DNA from: Dissophora ornata
Lineage: Eukaryota; Mortierellomycota; Mortierellomycetes; Mortierellales; Mortierellaceae
Assembly (NCBI GenBank): GCA_025201705.1
Contig: MU616577.1
Location: 45,175-109,174, forward strand
DNA length: 64,000 nt
Direction: 5' to 3'
The notes below the pieces were generated by a model, which was given only the letters and a program-made list of their open reading frames with translations, did no database searches and was not told where the DNA came from. How positions within the stretch are numbered: position 1 is the first letter of the stretch; each line of letters begins with the position of its first letter. This document shows positions 34,320 to 47,100 of the stretch, one piece after another. The translations under genes were made by a program, and so were the position numbers.

Positions 34320-37054
34320 ATGTCTTCAAATATCCGTTCCCATTCACGACAAGAGTCTTTAACAGACAAGTTCATGCGATCTATCTCGCCACCTCCAGCC
34401 ATGAACCGCGATCAACCCTATTCTGTAGGTCTTCCCCTATATACTAATACGTAGTTTTAAGCTTCATTGTCAACTTGGAACTCCTTCGCTGACGATAAAC
34501 AACTATTCTCTGATTAATATTCCAGGGCCACAAACAATCAGATCTTCACGACAACCATACTCAGCAATACCTGCAGAACTACCTTACGCCCCCCAATTTC
34601 CTTGATCAGGAACACAGAGCACCATCACCATCAAAGAAAACATCCAGCAACAACTTTCTACGGAAGGCACGTCAGGCTTCGGATACGGCCTTTAGAAATG
34701 TTCGCCTCAACCGCAAGACATCTGACAGTAACTTAAACACGACCTGGAAAGACGAGTCCCCTGACTCCACCGGTGTGTATGAACAGAACCCAAGGGTTTA
34801 CCTCTACCAACAACAAACAAGCAATAATCCTCCCCCTCGCCCGCAGCATTCTCGACCACATTCTGATGACAATGTGTCTGCGGACTGGGTCACGAATAAC
34901 CAAATACTTCATTCCGAGCCCACTCAACATAATGACTGCAACGATCCACACCAGCTACACAGCACAACTGAACGATTGCGACGGAATGCATCGCTACCCG
35001 ATATGAAGGTAGAATACAGCAAAGATGGCAACGAGCCAGCACCCGCTAGACCAGCGTCGCCTGCGAATATCTCTCCTGGGCAAGCAACGAACAGCAGTCA
35101 AAGTCGTCCTAGAGTTCAGCCCCATCATTTCATCGCCACTGCCATGTCGAATGAGCCCGTTTCAGCTAGTAGTCTTGACGGAGGCGAATCCGACCTTTCT
35201 CAGCAGTTGTGCAAGGATCAGGTCTATAGACCTGAAACGCCTCTAAGAGGCTCTTCTCGCACGGCACGCACTCGTCCCAATAACCCTCAACAGACCTATA
35301 AAGACCAACACCGCCAGCTCCCGAAAAGTCAGTTGGAGCAGCGAAAGGGACTTTTAGCAAGACACCAGATCCTGTCTGATGAGTCCCTATCAAAAGACGT
35401 CAAGATTCGACTGTCCCAAGATAGCAAAGATTTCCCACCCGCGCCTCCAGCCCCCCTACAAACCGCCTCCAGAATTCGCCACAGAACCGAAGGAGGCGAT
35501 GGAGAGAGCTCTCCTCTTCCAGACCTTCCTGCGGCTAGCGAGACGCTGATGAAGATCGAGAGTAGCGGACTCATCCCCCAGGATGTGCTTAAAAACATGG
35601 ACCCCAAGGACATGAAGAGGGCAATGATGGCCACGGTAATCGCAAGTCGCGTCTATAAGGTCATGAGCTCAGAACAACTCGAGATTCTGAAGAAGGTACG
35701 ATTAACTGATTGAAATACGTCCAGTCAACTCCCGATCTTAAACTTCTATAAAACTCTAACAGTTTCTGCTACTTGACTACTGCAGGAGCAATGCGAGCTG
35801 GAAGATTTCGTTGAATCCATGAACGTTGCGCTGCATATCGAAATCCGCATGCGCGATGCCTCCCACTCCTTGATTCGACTTCACGAGAATAGTTCCAACT
35901 TGAATGCTGTAAAGATTGCATCAAGCCAACTCAATGCAACGAGTAGAAAGATGGACGATATTTTTCAAAAGACGCAGCAGGCTATGTGGCGGTTGATGAC
36001 GATCCAGCGACTCCTGCTTCAACACGAGAGCGCCATTTTGAACGCGGGCCTTAGGCGGCTTGATAGCGATAACCGCGAGCTTTCGAGGACTGTCATGCAA
36101 CTGGATGAAGCGCGAGGTCAGGAGAAGGAGGAGAAGATCAAGTGGAAAAAAGAGCACAACCGTCTGAAGTTTCAAAGCATGCTCCTTCCAGCGACGCCAG
36201 TTTCCGAGACCTTTACTGATGGCAGGGGACCTTCAAATCCAGAAATGCAACAGGTGTTACATCAACACCAAACACAACTGGCCTCGATGGAACAGTATGT
36301 CAAAAGCCTCAACGATGATGTTTTACAAAAGGACGAGAAGATCGTAGACGTGACGAACCAACTCCAGGCTGTAAAGCATTGGGCAGATGACTTTCTGTCG
36401 GCAGTCCAAGGTGGCAAGTCTGCTCAGACGGAGATTGGTCTGTCCGCATCCAACGACACTCTCCAAGCGCAGCTTCATCGTTTGCAGTCCTCTATTGAAT
36501 TCGAATTCAAGGGGATGCACCTCCAGGTTCAGGAATTTAAGTCCATGGCTAAGGTTAACAATTCCAAGAAATCGGCCCATTCACGAACACAGTCGGCCCC
36601 CGCCAACGACCCTCGTCCTGAATCCCATATGAACCGCGTCATTTCAGAGGCGCAGCGTCAGGACAGACGCGCTCGCGCTTCCAAGTCGCACTCTCGCAAA
36701 GGCTCTGATCTTCAAAGTGTCCTTCACCAGAGTCTCTTGGAACTCGACCGCCAAATTCTGCTAGAGGACAGCCACAGCGCTCGTTCGAGTCGATCTTCGT
36801 CAACGTCAACGAATAGTACAGCGTTCTCAAATGACTCTTTCGACCGCGTCCCTACGAATATGAGCCGGAATTCCTCGGGTAGCACTAGTGGTAGCCAAGG
36901 AAGCAGTGCCCGAAGCAGCGGTTCGAGCTCCGACGAAGACACGGCAGTGGAGGAAGATACCAGCAAAGAGATTGATCGACTTAACTCGATCATGGAGGAG
37001 TTGAGGCAGTTAGCCGCAACAAGAAACGTTAATGTTACTGTAGACAATAAATAG
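34320..37054 (+). CDS. Uds1-domain (up-regulated during septation) coiled-coil protein
   Basis: Three exons: 34320-34424, 34526-35695 and 35786-37054, encoding 847 aa. The first 400 residues are disordered and rich in Ser, Pro, Gln and Asn, with basic patches. At about residues 395-500 the chain becomes helical: LPAASETLMKIESSGLIPQD, DMKRAMMATVIASRVYKVMS, then EQCELEDFVESMNVALHIEI and RMRDASHSLIRLHENSS. This matches the Uds1 domain as I recall it from S. pombe septation proteins and other fungi. The domain continues into coiled coils up to about residue 680 (REKEEEKIKWKKEHNRLKF-like heptads). The tail is Ser-rich (SSSTSTNSTAFSNDSFDRV) and acidic, ending in another short helix. Its presumed role is at the septum or hyphal tip; molecular function is unknown in the family. 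Confidence 0.75.
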
Positions 37055-37294
37055 TAATGCGAAGTAGCAACTGTCTCTCCTATCTCAACATATGCAATAT
37101 GCACATCATACACGCCCTTTTCTTCTTTTCTTGCAGCGCAAATGATGGGCACGGACAAGTGGCGACATGGTGGCAAAAGGAGTCAAAGCCACAAGTGCGA
37201 TGCACTTTATGCAAAAGTCGAGTAACCCAGAGCCTAATGCATTCCACATCATTCTGCTTGACGATCAGAGACCGCGTCTTACCGCAATCAAGTC

Positions 37295-40200
37295 ATGCAG
37301 CCGCCATCACAACCCCCACCAAGCCAATTCCTGGTTCCCAAAGAGCCAGCGAGGCCCAGGGTCCATTCAGGCGCGTCCATTGCCTCGACGACCTCGGATC
37401 CCTCAGCCTCATCCGCCACATCCCAACCTCCGCTTTACATATCTACTGAAACACCTGCTGAATCCAGCACTACTGGCGCTCTTGTTGCTGATAGTGTGGT
37501 AGACGTTGAGCCATCCCAGGATGAAACTACAGGAGTGATTTTCTATAAGAGACCTATCTTTAACCCCTCCCAGATGGACCCAACTCAGCCGACTCAAATA
37601 ATGGAAAGCCTAGATGAGCTTCCTGACGATCAGGCCAGGTTGGTTTTAGCGCGTATGCACGGCCATGGAGCCACCATGGATGCCGAATTGGGTGCAGAGA
37701 GGGACACCTACGTGTTCGGCACATCGGCAGACTGCGACGTCATTATCAATCATGCCCACTGGCCCCGACTCACTGGAAACATGGCCTTGAAGCGCGAGCC
37801 TTGGTTCAAACTATCATTGGTAAGCAGGGCTATTTTGCTACCGTATTCAGCACTTTGTGGGTCGTCAGCCATGGCGAGATTGCGTGATTAACGCGGCGTT
37901 TCATGATCGATGTCACACTGCAGGAACCTAATAGAGGCGGCGAAGGCATCAAAGTCTTTATTGAAGATATCAGGTAGTTTTCACGAACAATGGGCTGCAT
38001 GCGTATCATGTGCAGTACATCTAGAATCAAGCAAACCAACCACAGCGTTCAATTACATATTTGCTTCATGGGAATAGTACCTCAAAGGTCCTTCTGAATG
38101 GGACGCCACTGCCAAAGCAGGAACGCAGATTTCTTCAATGGGGCGATGTGATCAAGGCGGAGAACATCATCGGCAAAGCGTTATTTCAATACTCCTACAA
38201 GATGGCCAACGACACAGATCCCACCGGCAATATTGTTAAGACCGAGAAGTCGAAATACGAAGTGGAGCGGCTCCCATTTGCTGGCGGGGGATATGCTCAG
38301 GTTTATAAAGCCTTCGATACTAAGAGCACCAAGCTTTATGCCTGTAAAGTCATCGATCGCCTTATTCGTGAATTGAACGCGCAGGAGCGCGACTGCATTG
38401 CGCATGAGGTAGCCCTTCTCCCAGAGTTGAATCACGTAGGTCTTGCATTGAATATTTGTCGTTATTTTCTTTCTCCTTGGCCTCGAACTATGAAGGCAGA
38501 ATCTTCCGTTTCTTCTGCTTATGATGTTGGTTCGGATTTAATGACAATAGGAAAACCTTCTCCGCTTCCATGACTCATGCCAGAGCGGTTACAGAACTTA
38601 CATATTCACTGATTACATTGACGGCATCACTTTAAGCGAGCGTAACACTCGTTGTCCCTACTGGTCAGAGTTCGAGGCGCGACATATATTTAAGCAGGTC
38701 TGCGAGGGCGTCAAGTACTTGCATCTAAAAAATATCGTGCACCGCGACATCAAGTCTGAGGTACATTGTTTCTCCATCTTGAAGTCAATCTTCGATGCTA
38801 CTATGAAGTAGAGACTAATAGCTCGACATTTTTTGTTGGTTACGTTAGAATATCATGGTTACTGAAGGCAGTAAAAGGGCTGTACTTATCGATTTTGGTA
38901 GGCTTGGATCGATATGTCCACGACCAAGGATAGTGGCGATCAGCTATAGCGGTCACTCTAATTTCTGATGATTTCTCGTACTTTGTCCTCTGCATGGCGT
39001 AGGACTCGCCCGTGACGCGAAAGCTCATCCTGTACTGACGACTTTTTGCGGGACGAACTCTTATATGGCACCCGAGACCGCCCTTGGACAGGAGAGCAAT
39101 GGATATGGAGCGGCTGTCGATATCTGGGCTTTGGGTGTCGTGCTCTTCAAAATGTAAGTTTGTTCATTAAAAAATCGCGTTATCCTGCCTCCAACCCCTC
39201 GAAAGTACTCATTGCTTTTGGTTACTCTTTTTATTAAGGCTCACCACGGTATACCCATTCGACACGGACTCTTACCTTGAGAAGCCAGATGGGTCAGTGT
39301 CGAGACAAGGGGACAAAGTGGCGGGACAAGGAGATGAAGTGACGGGACAAGGAGACGAAGTGGCAGAACAAGGAGATGAGGTGGCAGGACAAGGAGACGA
39401 AGTGGCGGGACAAGGAGACGAAGTAGCGGGACAAGGAGACAAAGTGGCGGGACAAGGAGACGAAGTGGCGGGACAAGGAGACGAAGTGGCGGGACAAGGA
39501 GACGAAATGGCGGAACAAGGAGACGAAGTGGTGGGACAAGAAGACGAAGTGGAGGACAAGACACCGGAATTAGAAATCGCATACAGCGCAGGGCGTGGTG
39601 ATCGCTTCAAATTAAATTGGCGTTCAGTTGTGGATAAAAAAGTGCCAAGGGGTCCTGAAGGTACTGTATTCGATACATGTATATGAGGAACAAACAGCCC
39701 CCCATTGTCGAACATCTGACACTAACCGCACTATCCATTCCTAGTCAAACGGTTACTCGGACAGATGCTCATCATTGATTCGACAAGACGACCCGATATT
39801 CAGATGGTGCTTATAGATGACTGGGTTCGGATGATGGATGAAGAGCTGCTAAAATATGACGTAAGGGTTGGATAAAGAGAGTATATTTAATTGTCCAAGT
39901 TTCTGTCTATGGCTCGATCTAACGATAGTCGCGTGCATTGATTGGTCTTCATAGGTCGTTCTTCAGCAGGGATCAACAGAAGAGTTGTCAAAGGCAGATA
40001 GCTCTGCAAAGCCACCGCCAGCCCCATGGGGTGAGTTGGTTATCGTTCCTGGAAGTACTGAGGATGCTCCTCGACGAATAGAGTTAACTAAGAAAACAAT
40101 GTGGCTCGGAAGAGACCCAAATGGTAAGCTTGTATGCTGCTGTGATTAATGATGCTGCATTGAGAGGATGCAGGCGTTAATTTTACTAAAAAATATTCTA

Positions 40201-41479
40201 GAGGTGGACATTGTTCTCGGAAAACATCTTTTCCTGAGCTCAAAACAATGCCTAATTCATCATAAAAAAAAAGACGTCTTTGTCTCGGATGCAAGGTATG
40301 CAGCATTGCCAATCACGAGTGAGGCCTATATGGCTACATGAAAGGTGAATATGACCCTAACCAGTATTTATCCGCCATGAATTTCGTTGAATCAGTCTCA
40401 ATGGAGTTTTTGTCAACAATTTGAAGGTCAACATTGGCAAATCATGCCAACTCTTTACTGGAGATATACTTGGCCTTATAGTCCCACCTGTGGACCGGGT
40501 CTCCTTAAACAACACGCAAGGTATTTTACCTGTGAATGGGTGAGCAGGATCAAGCGAAATCCACTATTACTAGTATTAAGAAAAACTTTGTTCTCCAGAA
40601 CCTTTCAGACGATACTTGAAGTATACGGTCACAATCTTTGGAAAATCAACTCCAACGGAGGATGAGTTAATTCATAGGAAGTATCGCGATAGCAAGATCA
40701 AGGAATCAAGCCATTCTCGCGAGGAGAAACAGAAGTCGCCTCGGACGCGTGTTGCCTGGGGAATACTGAAGCCCTTCGGTGATTTAAACCACAAAGACGA
40801 GGAACTGACAGAGATGGAGACTAAAATAGGCAGAGACCATCGTAAGTTTGTTTTGTTGTTGTTGATATGCATTCTGTTCCAAGGAGGAGCATTCGCGTTA
40901 CGTATTGGATGGATGAACCTTGAGGCCCTGGGATCTAATGAAATTGCAACTATGTGGCTTTTTTTTTACCTATGCACCTAGACTGCCATATTATCGTGAG
41001 GCTTCCCCTTGTGAGCAGATGTCGTAAGCTATTTCTGTTCTTCATATTGGGGTGCGAGTAAACACAGTTGAGTTATTTGGCTTTGACGGAGACCTTTTTC
41101 TAACAACTGAATGACAACTAGATTGTATCCTGGAGTACATCCAAGACGAAAATAAGGCCTATATCAGGAATAACAGCCATAACGGGACATTCCTCAATGG
41201 AGATGTGGTTACAGGGCGCACGCAGTTACGAGATGGCGACCAGATTTCCATGCTTGATCGCCGCAATGGTATTCTTTTTTGTTTTTTCTTTTTTTTCCTG
41301 CCACCCATGTGAACAGCATAGACACACTGCTGACGCAACGTTCTTTTTTTATATTCTTTTTCTTTTGGTCTTTAGCTCCTGACGACAAGAAACAAATCCT
41401 CGGATTCACTTTACATTTTACACAAGCTATCTTTCCTCCACAACGTATTAAGCGAGTGAAAATAGAGAGCCATTCATAG
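37295..41479 (+). CDS. Checkpoint-type Ser/Thr kinase with three FHA domains (Rad53/CHK2-like)
   Basis: Fifteen exons phase from ATG at 37295 to TAG at 41479. Order: disordered head; FHA1 (TYVFGTSADCDVII, STSKVLLNG); kinase domain with FAGGGYAQVYKA glycine loop, YACKVID lysine, VHRDIKSEN catalytic loop, IDFGLA and MAPETAL; FHA2 (MWLGRDPN, SLNGVFVNN); FHA3 (TKIGRD, LPLVSRCHC, NNSHNGTFLNG). The 42-nt exon 40982-41023 supplies the SRxHC motif of FHA3. FHA2 and FHA3 keep the GR and NG motifs, whereas FHA1 lacks the conserved Arg and may not bind phosphothreonine. Between PFDTDSYLEKPDGS and VKRLLGQML the kinase C-lobe carries a 7-residue repeat array of about 80 aa. FHA-kinase proteins of this type transmit DNA damage and replication stress signals. 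Uds1 ends 240 bp upstream on the same strand. Confidence 0.85.
39300..39552 (+). repeat. 21-bp coding minisatellite inside a kinase domain
   Basis: About eleven to twelve copies of a 21-bp unit close to GAAGTGGCGGGACAAGGAGA plus C, translated as repeated EVAGQGD. Unit variants (acg, cag, aaa, atg, gtg) show it has diverged by point change rather than being perfectly homogenised. All three minus-strand frames are also open across it, which is a property of the repeat unit. Confidence 0.95.
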
Positions 41480-41676
41480 GATTGAAATGAACGCGTGCAA
41501 TGAGACACGAAGTATAAATTTTATTAAGACATGCGATGTAAGCGTTTACCTTACGTCAATTTTATTTTTTTATTTTTTTTCTGTTGTTCTGCTGTGTACA
41601 GGCACGATGTATAGAGAAGCGCACTCGGTGTAAATCAAATCTCCAACACCTTTTCCTTCATCACTGCATCAACATC

Positions 41677-43836
41677 ATGAACTACGAAGAGGACATCGAT
41701 ATCGCCTCCGAGGTCGACCTGGTCGTGAGCGCATACCCCGTCCAGGATGATGGCCTTGATGAGGAACTCTTGGCTGCTGGTAATACTCTTTCTGTCTGTC
41801 GATGCAATCTTTCATTGATCAGAACGCCACCATGCTGCCTTGATCCAACATGTCAGAGCAACCCTCCTCTTTCGATCACCAGGACCCCTTTGACGGTTGA
41901 AGATTGATGTCACTCTACAGTCCACGGATGTGACGCCATGGACGTGCAGAATATGATAACGGGAAACAGGGACACAACGATATAGGAACGAGTGGATCTC
42001 GAGTATTTTGGGAACTGACGACCATAGACAATGAACGCCTTTCTAACGTATCTTCATTTCTGGCATATATCCACTAAAAATCGTCGCGAACGACAACTCT
42101 CAGATCAGACCTCGCAGCAGTACCAGGAGGTTCAGATCCCAGAAGTGGTCAAGAACTTTATTGTGTTCTTCCACCGCAACGTTCTGGAGAACAACGTGTA
42201 CGAGCTTCACTCGATCTATGAGCACTCGTTCAACAAGTTGACCGAGAAGTTCTACGCCAAGGAGTCCTGGCCTGAACCCGAGGCAATCTCGCCTTTGGTC
42301 AACGATGGTAAAGCAACTCATCTTGATCGAGCAATGTACAGGCGGGACACGTTGACCTGTATTGTACTGACCTAACTTGTCTTCGCCTATACTCAAACAG
42401 ACCAGGTCTTCTTGACCTTGTACCGCGAGCTCTACTACCGCCATATTTACTCTCGCCTCACCCCCACCATTGAGCACCGCTTCCACTCTTACGAAAACTA
42501 CTGCGACCTCTTCAACTACATTCTGAGTAAGTGGCACTATTCTTTTAATCGCAGTATTTGTTTGCCTTATTGTCGGCAATTGCATCCCAGGAAAGGTGCC
42601 CATCACTGACCAAACCATATGACCGTATTCACTGCATCAGACTCGGAAGGACCCGTTGCTCTGGAGCTTCCCAACCAATGGTTGTGGGATATCATTGACG
42701 AATTTATCTATCAGTTCCAGTCGTTCTGCAATTACCGCAATCGCATCAAGAACAAGACGGACGAAGAACTCGCATTCCTTCGCGACAACTCTCAGATCTG
42801 GAGCTGCTACAGTGTATTGAACGTCCTCTATTCGTTGATCCAGAAGTCGCGCATCACGGAGCAGTTGTTGGTCTCGAAGAACGGCGGCGACATGCAGGAG
42901 GCTGCAGGAGAGTATGGATCTCGCCCTCTTTACAAGATGTTGGGATACTTCAGCATTGTTGGTTTGCTCCGCGTTCATTGTTTGCTTGGAGACTTTACCC
43001 TGGCCCTCAAGATGATGGACAACATTGAGCTGAACAAGAAGCAGGCGTTATTTGCCCGTGTCACGGCATGCCACGTCACCACCTACTATTATGTTGGGTT
43101 CGCCTATATGATGATGCGCCGCTATGCCGACGCCATCAAGGCCTTCTCCCACATCCTCACCTTCATTAACCGCACCAAGCAGTACCACACTCGCTCCTAC
43201 CAGCACGATCAGATCAACAAGAAGGGCGATCAGATGTACGCTCTCTTGACGATGTGCGTGACCCTGTGCCCCACTCGCCTGGACGAAAACATTCACAGCC
43301 AACTGAGGGAAAAGTACGCTGAGCAGTCCAACAAGTTGTCAAAGCCTGAGGAAGCTATGCAGGTCTTTGAGGAGCTTTTCCTTTTTGCTTGCCCCAAGTT
43401 TATCTCACCCAACGGACCCAACCTGGATGACCCCGAGGTTATGAACTTGACCCCCTTCGAACCTGTCCAGCATTACACCAAGATCTTTTTGTCCGAGGTC
43501 CGCCACTCGATCCTGTTGCCAACTCTTCGCTCTTACTTGAAGTTGTACACAACTATGGGCAACGCCAAGTTGGCCTCGTTCTTGGAGATTGATCCCGAGC
43601 AGCTTCGCACATTGTTGATGATGTCCAAGATCAGGAGTCGTCAGATGAAGTGGGTTTCTGGAACGCTTTTGGAAGGAGAGTACCAGGGTACATCTGATTT
43701 GGATTTCTGCATGAAGGAGGATATGATCCACATTTCGGAGTCGAAGGTTGGTCGCCGCTATGGCGACTGGTTCTTGCGCAACATCAACAAATTCCAGGAT
43801 ATTCTTGGCGGTTTGGAGCTCACCACCAAGGCTTAA
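41677..43836 (+). CDS. EIF3L: Eukaryotic translation initiation factor 3 subunit L
   Basis: Four exons: from ATG at 41677 to the first donor at about 41780, then about 42104-42308, 42402-42525 and 42641-43836, giving about 540 aa, normal for the family. Conserved blocks are [128 protein letters not shown] and [20 protein letters not shown]. These cover the TPR-like helices and C-terminal PCI region. It is a structural subunit of the eIF3 octameric core that binds the 40S ribosome. The family is present in filamentous and early-diverging fungi but absent from S. cerevisiae. The first exon ([20 protein letters not shown]) is short and acidic; the 320-nt first intron is the longest in the gene. 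Confidence 0.95.
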
Positions 43837-44182
43837 GGGGGGATACCTGTCAGGAAGAGTTTTTTTTTTTATTTTTCGTAGAGAGATAAAGACGCGTTTT
43901 TGAGTATGGGCATGAGCTGCTGGATGGATAGCGAATGAAAAAGCGGAATAAAAAAAATAATGAACATCACGGTTCCACATAATTTATTTTGCCACCAATT
44001 TTTGAACAGAGAGACATGTTTTGCCTTTGATTCCATCATTCCATCATTAACGCCTACATTAACAGACCCCAGGCAAGGACACATCGGCTACACCAATAAA
44101 CATCACAGCTGAACAAGAGGAGACAAAGACAACGGACAGTGAGTGAGCGATATCAGGCTTACTTGTGTTGCATAGGAGTAAA
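43837..44182. other. Short intergenic region between eIF3l and REV3
   Basis: About 350 bp carrying the 3' UTR of eIF3l (T-run at 43860-43875, AATAAA-like at 43948) and the promoter and leader of REV3. I saw no exon or structured RNA. Confidence 0.5.
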
Positions 44183-47100
44183 ATGAACACCTCCATCACT
44201 CTTCAGTCCAGTGGCGACGGCAACCCTCAATTGACGGACAACACAGCCCATTCAGAGAATCATAATGTGGAACAGGATCAAATGACACCTAAAGGCAACA
44301 TGATCAATGAAGTTGAAGCTGAAGATAGTCCCGCGGCACCACTTTCTCGGCCTGTGAGATTCAAAATTAGAATATCCGACCTGGACTATTACATGGTGGA
44401 GCCTGGTCCTCTGGACCTCGACATATCTCGGTTTCTACCCCCAAGTTGCCCAGTTCTCAAAGTCCCTGTCGTCAGAGTGTACGGAGCGAATGAGGCTGGA
44501 CAAAAGACGTGTCTCCACATCCATCAAGTATGTCGCTGTAGGGCAGCTGGACGCAGATGCTCTGACTGATTTTTCCTTTAAAATATTGGTGGCGTTTAAG
44601 ATCGATTCATCTTCTTGGCTCTCACCCATCCGATATACTGCGCGACATGTTGTAGGCATACCCGTATTTCTATGTACCTTATGAAGGGCCATTGGAACCG
44701 TCTCAGTGTATGTTTTCCTATGTCAGCTCAGCGAAGTAAACGGCGACTCTAATATATCCTCCATCTATGCAGACCTTCTAATTATCAGAGAAATTGTTGA
44801 TAGTACAAATATATATTCATCAACTGGGCAGCAGTTTGAACCACGCGGCTTGCATCACCTTCAATACGCCTCAGGATCTGCGGAAGTCTCAGTATGTTGC
44901 AGCCATTACGCCGGTCAAGGGAGTACCATTTTACGGATATCATGTCGGATACTCGTGCTTTCTCAAGATCTATCTGTTCAACCCGGATTTCGAGAGTCGC
45001 ATCGTAGATTTGATGCGCAGCGGCGCTATCATGGGAACGCGTTTCCAGCCATTCGAGTCCCATATACCATTCAGATTGCAGTTCTTCATCGACTTTAATC
45101 TTTACGGCATGGGATGGCTCGAACTCGAGGAAGCGCTTTTGAGAAATGAGCTCCCAAGTAAGAAGCGAAAAGACGACGGCGACGAAGTAGCTTTCAGCCA
45201 TAAATACAAATTCTAACGTAGAGCGCGAAACACTCCTAGTTCCAAGGATTGGGGACCATCCGAAACGTCTTACCAGAGCATCTGTTTCAGATACGCGGAT
45301 CTGGTCCCCGGACAACGACCCTGGTCGAATGTCTCATTGCGAAATTGAAATGGATTCGACGGTTAATAGAATAGTGAACAGGGATCGAGCGCCAGAGCGG
45401 AGAATGCACCAATCTCTAGAAGAGTGCTTCAAGTCGCCTTCATTAACAGCTCAAGTCCCGTCCATGGCGGGTCTTTGGGAGGTAAGGCGCAATATCTTCA
45501 AACCATGTTCTGTCTGCATCCCGCAGCTTGCGTGAGTCACTAACCTTAGTGCACCTTATGTAGGATGATGCAAAGAGGAGAGCAGCCAACAATCTCCCTA
45601 CTCAAGAGCTGCCAAAAACCCAGATCCGAGACGCTGTGAGTATTCCTTGGCTAAATGATGACCTCAATAAGCGGATGGTGGCGGATTTAGTACAGGAAAT
45701 CATGATGAAGAGCCAAACAAAGACGCCGACGCAGGGCGATTTCGATAACTATGAAGTCGACGAAAACCCGCAAGTGGAGTCCTTCATGACTGCATACGAG
45801 AGCGTCGACTTTCTGTGTCCTCGCACGACAGTTGACCCGGATGAGTCGTTTGAGGCGCGCTCTCAGATGACGCAGGAGACATCGTTTGTATATGATGAAG
45901 CCGATAGCTCTATCCTCGTCGACGAATCCATCATATCTAATGCGGTAAGTTGACATTAGCGTAATGAAATGATGGATGTAATTTTATCCGCATAACTCAT
46001 ACAGCCGCTTGTTCTTTATAAATAGGTTGGAGACTTTGGTGAGGACAACATGGACACCCGAAGAGAGATTTTAAATGGATTGGCTGGACTGGTAGGCATT
46101 GAGGAACAAGACGAGGATGACGATTTCCCGCTCCCAGATATGGAAAACTTTAGGGACGAGGATTTCATCGACGAAGCAGACCTTTGGGATGATATGGATT
46201 CATCAGATACAGATATTCGTGAGGAAACTGCGGAAATCGGGCAGGATGCCAAGGTGGATCCTAATATCCCGCAGTTTGATGGAGGCGGAGACGGTGACGA
46301 TTTTCGGCTTAGTAAACAGAAGCGCAAGACAGCCGCGGATGAATGGAGGAAAGCCACCGAGGGTGCAGGTAGAAAGAAGGGCCGACCTTCGTCTTCTCCT
46401 TCATACGCTTCTAAGAAAACGACCAACCGCCAAAGGATTTCACCCTGTATCCCGGATGTGTCCGACGACCCCATCGTGGTTGACGATGACGATGCCGAAG
46501 ACGATATGTGGGACTTTTCTCGCAAACCGAAAGCTGCTTCCGAGCAGCACAGTCGATCGAGGCCAGATGTATTGCAAAGTCAGCGACCCTCGCTCAAGCT
46601 GCAATACAACTACCCCGAACCTGCCTCACCTGACCGGGAATACTTTCTGTCCAATATCGATGAAATGTGGTCCTCGCCGTCGCCACCGCTGGAAAAACCT
46701 TCGTTCTTTTATTCTCCTCCTCGCCCAATCTCCCCAGATCTGATTCCAGCTCGAGATATATCTGAAACTTCTCCACAGACCTCTCATAAAACGCCAGCCG
46801 CCAGCCTGGAACTGGCGGTATCCACCCCCCTCAGAAGTTGTCAAAGGAAGAACAGCGCGGTTGTCGACCAAACCTTTATAGAGGAAGACGAAATATTTAC
46901 TACTCAGGAAGTGTCTTGGGAACCCACGCCTCGAGAAGCTCGACATATCCAAGACAGCCATTTGGGGCCCCAAATACAAGATGGTGAAGAAAAAGTGGAA
47001 GTTATCTTGGCTGAGGACTCCATAGTCCAAGATAGATACAACACGCAGCCATATCCTCCAGGAGATCCACTTCCAAAGACGTCCCTCCTGCCCCCATCTC

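Noticed and set aside
39241..39715. Minus-strand frames of Ser/Pro/Leu/His repeats opposite the kinase minisatellite
   Set aside because: They are shadows of the 21-bp repeat, whose unit lacks stops in all reverse frames. There is no independent start, splice or flanking coding signal.
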